From positions 17,516 to 81,515 of the forward strand of contig NZ_FXTP01000019.1 in assembly GCF_900182705.1 (NCBI RefSeq): DNA of 64,000 bases, in the 5' to 3' direction. Below the pieces are notes generated by a model, which saw nothing but the letters and a program-made list of their open reading frames with translations, ran no database searches and had not been told where the DNA came from. Made by a program: the position numbers and the translations under genes. Source of the stretch: Gracilimonas mengyeensis (GTDB taxonomy: Bacteria; Bacteroidota; Rhodothermia; Balneolales; Balneolaceae). How positions within the stretch are numbered: the first letter of the stretch is position 1; each line of letters starts with the position of its first letter. Shown here piece by piece: positions 35,136 to 43,731 of this stretch.

Positions 35136-35749
35136 ACAATTTATATCTAACAATACCACTTCTTATAGCAGCCATCATAATGCCTGCCCTAACAGCCGCA
35201 CAATCATCACTGTATACCGATGTAAAAGCCAAGCAGATAGGAGATGTGATCACCGTGATACTGCGTGAAAGCACCTCTGGTAGCTCTACCTCAGATACCC
35301 AATTATCTACATCTGCCAATGGCGGAACGGAGGGCGCAGTAGCCAGTAATTTTCTTCCCTTCGAACCTACTTTTGGAGCTGAAGCTAATGTTAATTACGG
35401 TTCTGATCAGCGAAACCTTGCCAACCAGCGCCAGCTTTTGGAGGGTTTCATTAGTGTGCAGGTGAAAGAGGTAACTCCCAGCGGAGACTTGCTTGTGGAA
35501 GGCAACCGCCTGACCGAGGTTAACGGTGAAGTTCACGAGATGAGTTTGAGCGGTATTGTACGGCAGAACGATGTTAACAGCCAGAATCAGGTGTTATCCT
35601 ATCGTATTGCTAACGCCAATATCAGCTATCAGAAAAAGGGTGGGATAAATCCCAAAACTAAAGACCGTGGATTGCTCAAAAAAGCAGTGTTAGGCGCTGT
35701 TTCCCTGGGAATGGGAGCGGCCATCCTGCTAAGACAATTGGGTAATTAA
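35117..35749 (+). CDS. flgH: Flagellar L-ring protein FlgH (no lipobox)
   Basis: 210 residues. After the signal peptide (LTIPLLIAAIIMPALTAAQ) come SLYTDVKAKQIGDVITVILRES, RQLLEGFISVQVKEVTPSGDLLVEGNRLTEVNGEVHEMSLSGIVRQNDV in pieces, and NISYQKKGGINPKTKDRG, clear FlgH text. In enterobacteria FlgH is a lipoprotein with Cys after the signal peptide; here the cleavage region is TAAQSS with no Cys, so it is probably released by signal peptidase I. A C-terminal hydrophobic stretch (AVLGAVSLGMGAAILLRQL) is also unusual and may anchor it instead. Confidence 0.92.
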   Translation: MVKNALNNLYLTIPLLIAAIIMPALTAAQSSLYTDVKAKQIGDVITVILRESTSGSSTSDTQLSTSANGGTEGAVASNFLPFEPTFGAEANVNYGSDQRNLANQRQLLEGFISVQVKEVTPSGDLLVEGNRLTEVNGEVHEMSLSGIVRQNDVNSQNQVLSYRIANANISYQKKGGINPKTKDRGLLKKAVLGAVSLGMGAAILLRQLGN

Positions 35750-35761
35750 GAAGCTTTTGAA

Positions 35762-36925
35762 ATGGACATGAATCTATCAATACACATAAAAATGAACTGG
35801 AAACTAATACTGGCTTTTCTTGCTACTCTGCTTTTTGCCATGTCTGTAATGTCACCGGTAGCACAGGCTCAAACCAAACTATCCAATTTGGTGGAGCTGG
35901 AAGACATGCAACGTAAAGAACTGATTGGATACGGCCTGGTTACCGGTCTGGATCGTACGGGCGACCGTTCTATGGGTACCCGCGGTTCGGCTTTTACGGT
36001 ACAATCCGTGGCCAATATGTTAGAGAATTTTGGGATAACGGTAGATGCCGAACGCCTTCGCACCCGTAACGTAGCGGCAGTGATGGTTACAGCCTCCATC
36101 AGTCCCTATCATGCACCAGGAAGTGTAATTGATGTGACGGTATCGTCTTTGGGAGATGCACGAAGCTTACAGGGCGGGGTATTACTACAAACGCCTATGT
36201 TTGATCCTGATAACGAAGAAGTATTTGTAAAAGCCCAGGGGCCGCTGATTGTTGGCGGAGCTACGGCCGAGATTACCGGAGCACGTGTAAGCCAAAACCA
36301 AACCCTGACGGCTACTATCCCCGGGGGAGGCATAGTTGAGAAGAATGAAGAATTTGAAATGGATACCCAGAAGCCACTCGGCCTGGTACTTCGCGACCCC
36401 AACTTTACCAATGCAAGAAATATCGTAGAAACCATCAACCAGACTTTTGACGAAGAACTGGCCTCGATGCACCATTCCGGGCTGGTTCGCGTGGAGTGGC
36501 CCGAAGCCTTCCAAGATCGTGGAAATATGAATGTTTTTACCAGCATCATCCTGGACCAGGAAATTGTAGTAGAAACCCCGGCAAGGGTAGTGATCAACGA
36601 GCGTACCGGGACTATTGTAGCCGGCGGTGATGTGATTATTGACGATGCCATGATTTCTCATGGAAATCTGCAGCTGAGGACTCAAATCAGTCCGTATGTG
36701 AGTCAGCCTCCGGCCTTTAGCGGTGGCGAAACACAGGTGCTGGACGTTCCGGAAGCGGAACTAAGTGAAGAGCTGGCTCAGACTTTTGTACTGGAGCCAC
36801 AAACCACGGTTCAGCAACTATCGGCATCACTGAATGCGCTGGGCATGACGCCACGGGACATCATTTCGATTTTCCAGGCACTGGACAAATCCGGCGTTCT
36901 GCGGGCTAAGTTGATTGTAATGTAA
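35762..36925 (+). CDS. flgI: Flagellar P-ring protein FlgI
   Basis: 387 residues with signal peptide (ILAFLATLLFAMSVMSPVAQAQ). Conserved FlgI segments: RKELIGYGLVTGLDRTGD, NVAAVMVTASISPYHAPGSVIDVTVSSLGDARSLQGGVLLQTPM in part, RIVINERTGTIVAG-like VVINERTGTIVAGGDV, and the final LVQALNALGATPRDLIAILQALKAAGAL-like SLNALGMTPRDIISIFQALDKSGVLRAKL. It makes the periplasmic P ring. An ATG at 35792 is an alternative start closer to the signal peptide; the first ATG was kept. Confidence 0.96.
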   Translation: MDMNLSIHIKMNWKLILAFLATLLFAMSVMSPVAQAQTKLSNLVELEDMQRKELIGYGLVTGLDRTGDRSMGTRGSAFTVQSVANMLENFGITVDAERLRTRNVAAVMVTASISPYHAPGSVIDVTVSSLGDARSLQGGVLLQTPMFDPDNEEVFVKAQGPLIVGGATAEITGARVSQNQTLTATIPGGGIVEKNEEFEMDTQKPLGLVLRDPNFTNARNIVETINQTFDEELASMHHSGLVRVEWPEAFQDRGNMNVFTSIILDQEIVVETPARVVINERTGTIVAGGDVIIDDAMISHGNLQLRTQISPYVSQPPAFSGGETQVLDVPEAELSEELAQTFVLEPQTTVQQLSASLNALGMTPRDIISIFQALDKSGVLRAKLIVM

Positions 36926-37007
36926 ACGTTTTAAAACCGGCTTTATGGAGTTTGAGTATCCATCAAACCAGGAAATTTTAGAGAAGTATTAAACAAGGAT
37001 AGTACCC

Positions 37008-37319
37008 ATGAATATTGATGATTCATTTTTGCAAATCGCCCGCCGGCAGGTGAGCGATCAAAACAGCCAGCAAATTAAAAAAGAGCAGGCAGCCAACGAT
37101 TTTGAAGAAATATTTGCCAAGCACCTCGTAAAAGAGATGACTAAAGATTCATTTAAGATGTCCGATAATAGCGGCGTAATGGGAAGTGCAAATAACCTGT
37201 ACCGCGAACATATAACTGACGCTTTGGCGAAGGAGCTCGCTGAACAACGGAAATTGGGCATGGCTGATTTGGTAACCAAATACTGGAATCAGTCAAAAGC
37301 GTCATCGAACAACCATTAA
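37008..37319 (+). CDS. flgJ: FlgJ rod-binding protein (single domain)
   Basis: 103 residues covering only the N-terminal rod-capping domain: ANDFEEIFAKHLVKEMTKDSFKMSDNSGVMGSANNLYREHITDALAKELAEQRKLGMAD is the typical FEalFlkqmlksMr... and lyrdmlddqlAqeLA pattern. The peptidoglycan-hydrolase domain of proteobacterial FlgJ is missing and none is encoded nearby, so another lytic enzyme must open the wall for the rod. It follows flgI after 82 bases and precedes flgN by 18. Confidence 0.85.
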   Translation: MNIDDSFLQIARRQVSDQNSQQIKKEQAANDFEEIFAKHLVKEMTKDSFKMSDNSGVMGSANNLYREHITDALAKELAEQRKLGMADLVTKYWNQSKASSNNH

Positions 37320-37337
37320 ACAAACCACACTCTACCA

Positions 37338-37859
37338 ATGGAACATACAGATAACAGCATTATGCCATTACAGGTGCTATCTGAGACGATAGTATCACTA
37401 GACAAATGCTCAAATAAGCTCATCAAGGTAATGGAAGAACAAATTGATGCCATTATCGCATCAAACCCTTCCAGGATTGAAGCCCTTTCCGATATTCACT
37501 CAGAGCTTACGCTTGAGTACAAACAACAAGAAAAAGCCTTTATCAGGGAACTTTCAGAGTTACTGGAAGCTGAAAATTTAGGCAAGGAACAGCCACGCAT
37601 GCGCCTGATGGACCTCAAAAACCATTATCCTGAGTATGCATCAGAAATTGACGGCTGGCATACATTGCTTACAAAAAACACCCAGTTGCTGCAAAACAAG
37701 CACAAGCAAATTATTCAGTTGCTTGAGTTTGCCATGGAGCAAAATGCACGCCTGATGCATTCCATGTACAGCGAGCACAGCACCAAGAATTCAAGATACA
37801 GTGCCAATGGCAACCGGTCTCCAATATCTACCGGTGTTGCCGTAAATCAAGAGGTATAA
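37338..37859 (+). CDS. flgN: FlgN-like chaperone for hook-filament junction proteins
   Basis: 173 residues, all helical up to ~residue 145. LSETIVSLDKCSNKLIKVMEEQIDAIIASNPSRIEAL and the closing ...YSANGNRSPISTGVAVNQEV pattern are FlgN-like. It lies directly before flgK and flgL, the usual FlgN clients, with only 6 bases to flgK, supporting the call. FlgN keeps FlgK and FlgL export-competent in the cytoplasm. Confidence 0.8.
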   Translation: MEHTDNSIMPLQVLSETIVSLDKCSNKLIKVMEEQIDAIIASNPSRIEALSDIHSELTLEYKQQEKAFIRELSELLEAENLGKEQPRMRLMDLKNHYPEYASEIDGWHTLLTKNTQLLQNKHKQIIQLLEFAMEQNARLMHSMYSEHSTKNSRYSANGNRSPISTGVAVNQEV

Positions 37860-37865
37860 AATATT

Positions 37866-39224
37866 ATGCGTTCACTTTTAGAAATTTCAAAAACCGGATT
37901 AAGGACGGCTGAACGTTCACTTTCGGTCACTTCCAACAACATCATTAATGCGGATACGCCGGGTTATTCGCGCCAGCGGGTTGAGAAATCTCCCCTAGGG
38001 ATGCAGATGACCGGTTACCATTCCGGACTGGGTGTGGAAATTACCGGCTATACACGCCTTCGTAACGAAATGAACGACGTGCTGATGAACCAAAAGCAGC
38101 AGGATATGTCGTTCATGGAAAACAAGTCGAAGGTGTTTGAGCAGCTGGAAACCTTCCTGGCTACGGATTCAGGAAATGACCTGGATCTTAATATCAGTAA
38201 CCTGCTGGATAGTTTCTCCGAACTGTCGTCGGATCCTCAGGATATGAGTGTGAGACACAGCCTGATAACCAACGCCCAGCAGCTTACTCAAAAGTTTCAT
38301 GACATTGACCGGAACCTGGAACGTACCAGTGAGTTGACCCGTGAATCGGCCATCAAAACCACTGATTCCATCAATGGAATTCTAAAAGAAATCTATTCCC
38401 TGAACCAATCGATTGAACAGGGGCAAGCAGCTGGCCAACCTGATAATACCAGCCTGGATATTCGCGTAGCCAAGCTGGAAGAACTTTCCAAGCTAACAGG
38501 TTTCGAAAGTCAATTTACCGATAATGGTTCTGTTGAAATCCGTATTGGCGGCGTAAGTGTTTTGGATTCAGAAAAGGCTCAAACGCTAACTCCCGAAATT
38601 GATGCCGTTAACCGTGAGTTCAGAGTTCGTCTCGGCAGCGGTAAAACCGTAAATGTAGATTCCGGGAAGCTGGGTGCAGAAATAGAAATGTACCAGACTG
38701 AAATTCCGGAATTGAAGCAGAAAGTGGATGATTTGGCCGCTACGATGGTGAATGAATTCAACAGCCTGCATGCCACCGGTTTTGGATTGAATGACAACAC
38801 CAACCGAAACTTCTTTGACCCAACCGGTACTACTGCGGCAGACATAAAAGTGAACCAGGTACTTATTGATGATCCCGCACATGTGGCTGCTTCTGTTAGT
38901 GATACAGAGGCTGGCAACGGTTCAGTGGCTGCTTCTATTGCAGAATTGAGAAACGAGAAACTAATTGACGGCCGGAAGCTGGTGGATTACACCGTAGGCC
39001 TGATAAGTTCTCCCGGCGCTGAGCTAAACAGCTTAAATGCACAAGTGGAAGCCCGCGACTCAGAACTGCAAATGTTGAAAATTCAGCAGGAACGAGAAGC
39101 CGGCGTAAACATTGACGAAGAGCTGAGCTTGATGATACAGTATCAGAATGCGTATCAGGGAGCAGCCCGCGTAATGGCATCGGCACAAGATATGTACGAC
39201 ACACTATTAGGAATAATGAGGTAA
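37866..39224 (+). CDS. flgK: Flagellar hook-associated protein 1 FlgK
   Basis: 452 residues, on the short side for FlgK. The N-terminus LLEISKTGLRTAERSLSVTSNNIINADTPGYSRQRV and the C-terminus GVNIDEELSLMIQYQNAYQGAARVMASAQDMYDTLL are the family's D0 helices; DDLAATMVNEFNSLHATGFG lies in between. It forms the first hook-filament junction ring. The stop is 4 bases before flgL. Confidence 0.95.
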   Translation: MRSLLEISKTGLRTAERSLSVTSNNIINADTPGYSRQRVEKSPLGMQMTGYHSGLGVEITGYTRLRNEMNDVLMNQKQQDMSFMENKSKVFEQLETFLATDSGNDLDLNISNLLDSFSELSSDPQDMSVRHSLITNAQQLTQKFHDIDRNLERTSELTRESAIKTTDSINGILKEIYSLNQSIEQGQAAGQPDNTSLDIRVAKLEELSKLTGFESQFTDNGSVEIRIGGVSVLDSEKAQTLTPEIDAVNREFRVRLGSGKTVNVDSGKLGAEIEMYQTEIPELKQKVDDLAATMVNEFNSLHATGFGLNDNTNRNFFDPTGTTAADIKVNQVLIDDPAHVAASVSDTEAGNGSVAASIAELRNEKLIDGRKLVDYTVGLISSPGAELNSLNAQVEARDSELQMLKIQQEREAGVNIDEELSLMIQYQNAYQGAARVMASAQDMYDTLLGIMR

Positions 39225-39228
39225 AACC

Positions 39229-40116
39229 ATGAGAGTTACACAGAAACTGCTTTTTGGCAATTTTATGCGTGATGTTAATAAGAACCGCAGCGAAGCTGGA
39301 AGGATCCAGTCAGACCTTTCCAGTGGCCGCTCGGTTCGGGTGGCATCCCAGGCACCGGTTCCATTCCAGCGGTCCCGCATCCTGGAAGAAAACATCCGTA
39401 AGGAAGAACAATATCAGAGCAATTTGGACAGTGGCTTGCGGCAGGGAAGACTGGCGCAGGATACCCTCGACAAAATGATTGATAGCCTGATTGAGATTAA
39501 GGAAACAACGGTAAAAGGTGCCTCAGATTCCTATGGAGAAGAAAACCGGGTGAGTATGGCCGACCAGGTAAAAGGGATTAAAGTAACCCTTGCCAATGCC
39601 CTGAACCTGACCTATGGCGACCGATATCTCTTTGCCGGTACTAACAGTGATCAGGCACCTTTTGAAGTTGACGGTGCCGGAAATGTTACCAATAATAGTA
39701 ATGCTAACCCGCCGGTAATTAAAGCTGGGGACGGTGTATCTATCAAGTTTAGTGTTACAGGCCAAGAACTGACCACAACGCCTGCCGGCGATATGTTTAC
39801 GATATTGGGTGATATTGAACAGGCCCTGATTAACAATGACGGTGCTGCCCTTAACCAGTTGCTCACCGACGTACAGGATGTTATTGAACATGTAACGGAT
39901 AAGACTTCCCAATTAGGGAATAATATCAATCGTATGGAGTACATGTTTGAGCAGTACGAATCTTCTAAAATTTCACAGGAAGCGGATATCAGTGGTTTGG
40001 TGGATACGGATTATGCCCAGGCTTTTTCCGACATGCAGCGTAACCAGGTAGCTTATGAATCAGCTATGGCTGTTCATACCACAATGTTTAGTAACACCTT
40101 GCTGGATTACTTGTAA
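39229..40116 (+). CDS. flgL: Flagellar hook-associated protein 3 FlgL
   Basis: 295 residues. It is flagellin-like at both ends: MRVTQKLLFGNFMRDVNKNRSEAGRIQSDLSSGRSVRVASQAPVPFQRSRILEEN at the start (quoted in part) and SDMQRNQVAYESAMAVHTTMFSNTLLDYL at the end, with a small middle domain GDRYLFAGTNSDQAPFEVDGAGN typical of FlgL. Second junction protein between hook and filament. It follows flgK in the same operon. Confidence 0.93.
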   Translation: MRVTQKLLFGNFMRDVNKNRSEAGRIQSDLSSGRSVRVASQAPVPFQRSRILEENIRKEEQYQSNLDSGLRQGRLAQDTLDKMIDSLIEIKETTVKGASDSYGEENRVSMADQVKGIKVTLANALNLTYGDRYLFAGTNSDQAPFEVDGAGNVTNNSNANPPVIKAGDGVSIKFSVTGQELTTTPAGDMFTILGDIEQALINNDGAALNQLLTDVQDVIEHVTDKTSQLGNNINRMEYMFEQYESSKISQEADISGLVDTDYAQAFSDMQRNQVAYESAMAVHTTMFSNTLLDYL

Positions 40117-40191
40117 TCTCCAGGTTTACTATTGGACAGGTAGCAGAAGTATCAGTCTGAGCCTGTGTTTTCCAAAAAATAATTTCAATTA

Positions 40192-41547
40192 ATGAATATG
40201 ACAGATCAAGCCATCGCCACTTCGGAAACAGAAGTAAGTAATAAAGTGATACCCTGGGCAGAGCTGGTACTTTTTATCTCCGATATGAAGTATCTGAACA
40301 TGAACCGGGTACGTAACCTTTCCGATATCTTTCATAAGGTGTCTGTATTGGCACCGGCCGGAACTCCTGAGGAACTTCCGGAAGATGTACAATGGAAACA
40401 GTATCACCCCGAATCATCTCGTGCAGAAATCTGGAATAACCAGCTAAAGACCACTGACAAAGAGTGGGTACTGTTTATTGAAGATGATGAAGAGATAAAA
40501 TTTACGGATTTTCCACAGCCTGAAGTACTGAACGAGAAGTTATGGGCACCCGCGCTCATCAACCGGGAAGAAGGCGAGCGAGTGAACCAATTTTATCAGA
40601 TTCGTTTGGTATATAATACCGGCGAAGCGGTTTTTCAGGGAAGAAACCTGCCGGATTGTACCCATTATATCACCAGTAACGGTATTGAGCTTTTAAATAC
40701 GCCGGTACAATTAGACCGGTCGTCACAACTGTTTGAGAACGTAGATCCAAACGTAGAGTTCTCCATAGCCAGCTATGCGCCTCAAACCTATTTGGTTGAA
40801 GGCCACCGGTATTTTAAAGAAGGCAAGTACAACTATGCAGCCGCCCAATATCGTCAGCTGTTGAAGGCCAAAAAGCTGCTGCCTTTCGATCGACTGGCAG
40901 CTGTAAACGGTTTGGCCAGCTGCATGGCTGAGCGCTTTAAATGGGCCAATGCCTTGAGCCTGACGGAGCAATCGCTGCAGGCAGAATCACTACAGAATAT
41001 CCCGAACTTGATCGAGTATCGAATTTATCAGCTTAAGCAGCAGTGGGATAAAGCTTTTGAGGCTCTCAGCCGGTATCACGAGTCGCTGGAACTGCACACC
41101 CGGTCCAGCTTTGATGTGAAGCTGAGCGAAGAAGAAACCTTGATTAACCTGGCAGACCTGGCTTTGAAGTCGGATCAGCGGGAACGTGCCTCTGAATATC
41201 TGAATGAATTTTTCAAGATTAAGAATGGGGATGTAGATCCGTCGTTTGTGAAAAAACTCCTGGTGCTTTGCATTGATTTGCATGACAAAAGTAAATCAGA
41301 GTTCTACTTTACTCGTTTGTTTGAAGGCCGGTATCCGGATCAGCTTGATCAGGAAGGCAAAGAGGATTTAAACGACTTCATGTCGCTTTTTATGAAAAAT
41401 GAGTGGTATGAGTTCGTCTACAATATCTATAACGAATTATTCGATGAACACCCCGATGAAGACGAATTCAGACGCCGGCTGATTGTTGTTTCCATGAAAA
41501 CAAACCGGCTGGAACAAGCTCGAAGGCTTGCTGCCAAAGTAGCATAA
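40192..41547 (+). CDS. GT2-like glycosyltransferase/TPR protein in the flg operon
   Basis: 451 residues. The N-terminal ~190 residues look like a reduced GT-A (GT2-type) fold: LVLFISDMKYLNMNR, KTTDKEWVLFIEDDEEIKF (an EDD motif where metal-binding DxD would be) and WAPALINREEGERVNQFYQIRLVYN. From ~195 on, TPR-like helices follow (YLVEGHRYFKEGKYNYAAAQYRQLLK, DRLAAVNGLASCMAERFKWANALSL, LADLALKSDQRERASEYLNEFF). It lies 75 bases after flgL with its own terminator behind it. It probably acts in flagellar glycosylation with the island at 46908, though donor and acceptor are unknown. Confidence 0.7.
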   Translation: MNMTDQAIATSETEVSNKVIPWAELVLFISDMKYLNMNRVRNLSDIFHKVSVLAPAGTPEELPEDVQWKQYHPESSRAEIWNNQLKTTDKEWVLFIEDDEEIKFTDFPQPEVLNEKLWAPALINREEGERVNQFYQIRLVYNTGEAVFQGRNLPDCTHYITSNGIELLNTPVQLDRSSQLFENVDPNVEFSIASYAPQTYLVEGHRYFKEGKYNYAAAQYRQLLKAKKLLPFDRLAAVNGLASCMAERFKWANALSLTEQSLQAESLQNIPNLIEYRIYQLKQQWDKAFEALSRYHESLELHTRSSFDVKLSEEETLINLADLALKSDQRERASEYLNEFFKIKNGDVDPSFVKKLLVLCIDLHDKSKSEFYFTRLFEGRYPDQLDQEGKEDLNDFMSLFMKNEWYEFVYNIYNELFDEHPDEDEFRRRLIVVSMKTNRLEQARRLAAKVA

Positions 41548-41589
41548 ACGTCTTCATTTGTTTTAGAACTTCATGTATGGTTGGTGAGG

Positions 41590-41635
41590 AAAAAAGTCCA
41601 TAACCCGCGTGTTAAACGTAGGTTATGGCTTTTTG
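41590..41635 (+). terminator. Rho-independent terminator of the flg operon
   Basis: CCATAACC (41598-41605) pairs with GGTTATGG (41621-41628), followed by CTTTTT; an A-run precedes the stem, so it may act on both strands. It lies 43 bases after the stop of the glycosyltransferase/TPR gene and closes the flgF operon. Confidence 0.75.
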
Positions 41636-41848
41636 GAATGATAAAATGCTAGCGCTAAATCCAATTTTTAAATCAGCTTAACAATAGCTATTATTCCGGC
41701 GCTGGTATTTGTCAAAATGATCGTTTTATAGAAAGTTTACAGACAAAGAGAGTGCTTTTGCTGTTTCTGTTTAACAACGGAGACCCCAAAAGAATAGTGA
41801 GCGTTGTGGGTTATTGAAGTTGCCCTCGCGTTCACTTTACTCTTTTTT

Positions 41849-42061
41849 TAATTAATATGAGTTCGAGATAAAAACCCGTCATTGCGAGGTATTCAGCGAC
41901 CGAAAGGGAGCAAATACCGTGGCAATCTCCTGGATAATGCCTCTGAGCGTTATTAGGGAGATCGCTTCGTCGGTAGACATAATATCTTATGTACGCTAAT
42001 GGGCTCCTCGCGATGACCAGCCTATTTTTGTATCATTCTTATCTCGAACTCACGTTAATTA
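41849..42061. repeat. 213-bp element with 23-bp terminal inverted repeats (MITE-like)
   Basis: The ends 41849-41871 and 42039-42061 are inverted copies matching at 21 of 23 positions (TAATTAA..., GAGTTCGAGATAA). Just inside them CGTCATTGCGAGG (41877-41889) pairs with CCTCGCGATGACC (42006-42018). No coding capacity. A truncated copy lies at 5308-5345, so the family is dispersed in this genome. The inner CGTCATTGCGAGG/GCGATCTCC text resembles a palindrome type widespread in bacterial genomes; that part is from memory. Confidence 0.75.
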
Positions 42062-42110
42062 GAAATCTGGTAACCTTGCCTTTCTCTCCAAAGATACCTC
42101 AATTAATTAT

Positions 42111-42160
42111 CAGCACTCAGCACTCAGCACTCAGCACTCAGCACTCAGCACTCAGCACTC
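42111..42160. repeat. Seven tandem copies of the heptamer CAGCACT
   Basis: Fifty bases made of seven exact CAGCACT units plus one base. The array ends two bases from the stop codon of the response regulator gene on the reverse strand. Units are too short and have no spacers, so this is not a CRISPR. Copy number is likely to vary by slippage. Confidence 0.95.
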
Positions 42161-42162
42161 AA

Positions 42163-43587
42163 TTACTCTTCTTTCAGCTTGTTGCGGATGGTCCGGTCGG
42201 AGATACCCAAAAGCTTTGCTGCTTCTTTTTGATTTCCCTGGGTATGATCCAGTGCTTTTTTGATCAGCTTGAGCTCCATTTCCTCAATTGACATTAGAGG
42301 CAGGTCGGCATTATTTAGCACTTCTTCACTGAGGTTTTCATCCACATTGGAAAACATGGCATTGTCGATATGCTCGGTGGTTATTTCGTCGGCATCCTGG
42401 GCCAGTATCACCCCGCGGTGAATCTGGTTGTTCAGCTCGCGGACATTACCACGCCAGTCGCGGCTAACCAGTGATTCCATGAGCTCTTCCGAAATCTCTT
42501 TGCGCTCCATGTTGTAGCGTTTGCTATAGTAGTCGGCAAAATAATTGGCCAGCAGTGGGATGTCACTCTTACGATGACGAAGGGGGGGGATTTCTACCGG
42601 AAATACATTTAAACGGTAGTAAAGATCTTCACGGAATTGGTTTTCCGCTATTGCTTTTGAGATGTTACGGTTAGAGGTAGCCAGGATCCGTACATCCGCT
42701 TTAATAGGCTTTTGACTACCTACGCGGTAGAATTCATTTTCCTGCAGCACGCGAAGCAATTTGGCCTGCACATTTATTTCAATTTCTGTGATCTCATCCA
42801 GCAATAAGGTTCCGCCCTGGGCCGCGTCAAAAGCTCCCTCACGGTCAGAGATGGCTCCGGTGAATGCGCCCTTCATGTGCCCAAACAGGGTGCTTTCAAC
42901 CAATTCTGACGGAAGGTTTGCACAGTTTATTTTGATGTAAGGTCCTTCCGAGCGATTACTGTATTTATGAATCTCATGAGCAAAAACCTCTTTTCCGGTT
43001 CCGCTTTCTCCCTGTATCAAAACAGGGGCCATATTCTTGGCAATTTGTGGCACGATGCGCATCAGTTTCTTTATCTGGGGATCATTCCCGATAAACTCTG
43101 AACCCGGTTCGCCACTGGCATCTTTAACGGGACTTACTTTATTATCTTTGGCAGAGGAAGCTTTCTTGGCAGCTTTAGCGTCAGCCGGGGCTTCGGCTTT
43201 ACGGGAGGGCGTGGTGATGTTGGCATCTTCATCAAAATAGCGGTTTACCCGGTACAGGATTTCTTTGCCTTTAAACGGTTTGGTAATGTAGTCAAACGCT
43301 CCCTTGTGCAAAGCCCGGACTGCGTGGTTGATATTCCCAAAGCCCGTAATCATGATGACGCCAATTTCAGGGTACTGCTCTTTTACATGCTTCAGCACTT
43401 CATCCCCGGTCATCTCGTTCATTTTAACATCGGTAATCACCAGATCAACTGGCTTGTCTTTGAGAGACTCCATGGCTTTAGCGGGATTATCAAAAGCAGA
43501 AACATTAAAGCCTTCGGAATCAAGAATCTCTTTCATGAAATCCAACAACAACTCGTCGTCGTCAACAACTAATATCGATCTCTTCAT
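42163..43587 (-). CDS. Sigma54-dependent response regulator (FlrC/NtrC type)
   Basis: 474 residues in three modules: receiver domain (SILVVDDDELLLDFMKEIL, phospho-Asp in DLVITDVKMNEMTGDEV, Lys in DYITKPFKGKE); AAA+ domain with Walker A GESGTGKEVFA, the sigma54-contacting GAFTGA loop in FGHMKGAFTGAISDREGAFD and GGTLLLDEI; and a C-terminal Fis-type helix-turn-helix (NQKEAAKLLGISDRTIRNKL). Together with two perfect sigma54 promoters at 46483 and 46791 and its place among flagellar genes it is probably the flagellar activator. Its sensor kinase is not encoded in the window. Confidence 0.92.
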   Translation of the reverse strand: MKRSILVVDDDELLLDFMKEILDSEGFNVSAFDNPAKAMESLKDKPVDLVITDVKMNEMTGDEVLKHVKEQYPEIGVIMITGFGNINHAVRALHKGAFDYITKPFKGKEILYRVNRYFDEDANITTPSRKAEAPADAKAAKKASSAKDNKVSPVKDASGEPGSEFIGNDPQIKKLMRIVPQIAKNMAPVLIQGESGTGKEVFAHEIHKYSNRSEGPYIKINCANLPSELVESTLFGHMKGAFTGAISDREGAFDAAQGGTLLLDEITEIEINVQAKLLRVLQENEFYRVGSQKPIKADVRILATSNRNISKAIAENQFREDLYYRLNVFPVEIPPLRHRKSDIPLLANYFADYYSKRYNMERKEISEELMESLVSRDWRGNVRELNNQIHRGVILAQDADEITTEHIDNAMFSNVDENLSEEVLNNADLPLMSIEEMELKLIKKALDHTQGNQKEAAKLLGISDRTIRNKLKEE

Positions 43588-43731
43588 ACATATTTTGATC
43601 AGTGTTTAAGCCTGCCTGCACGTACCGCAAATGGAGTGAGAGGGGCATGGATATGACGTAAATAAAAAAAGAGAGTTAAGAACTCTCTTTAAGTTATATA
43701 AAAATATATCCACAAAGAACAAAATGGAAGA

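Noticed and set aside
42111..42160. CRISPR-like array
   Set aside because: Units are 7 bases with no spacers and no cas genes are near; it is a simple tandem repeat.
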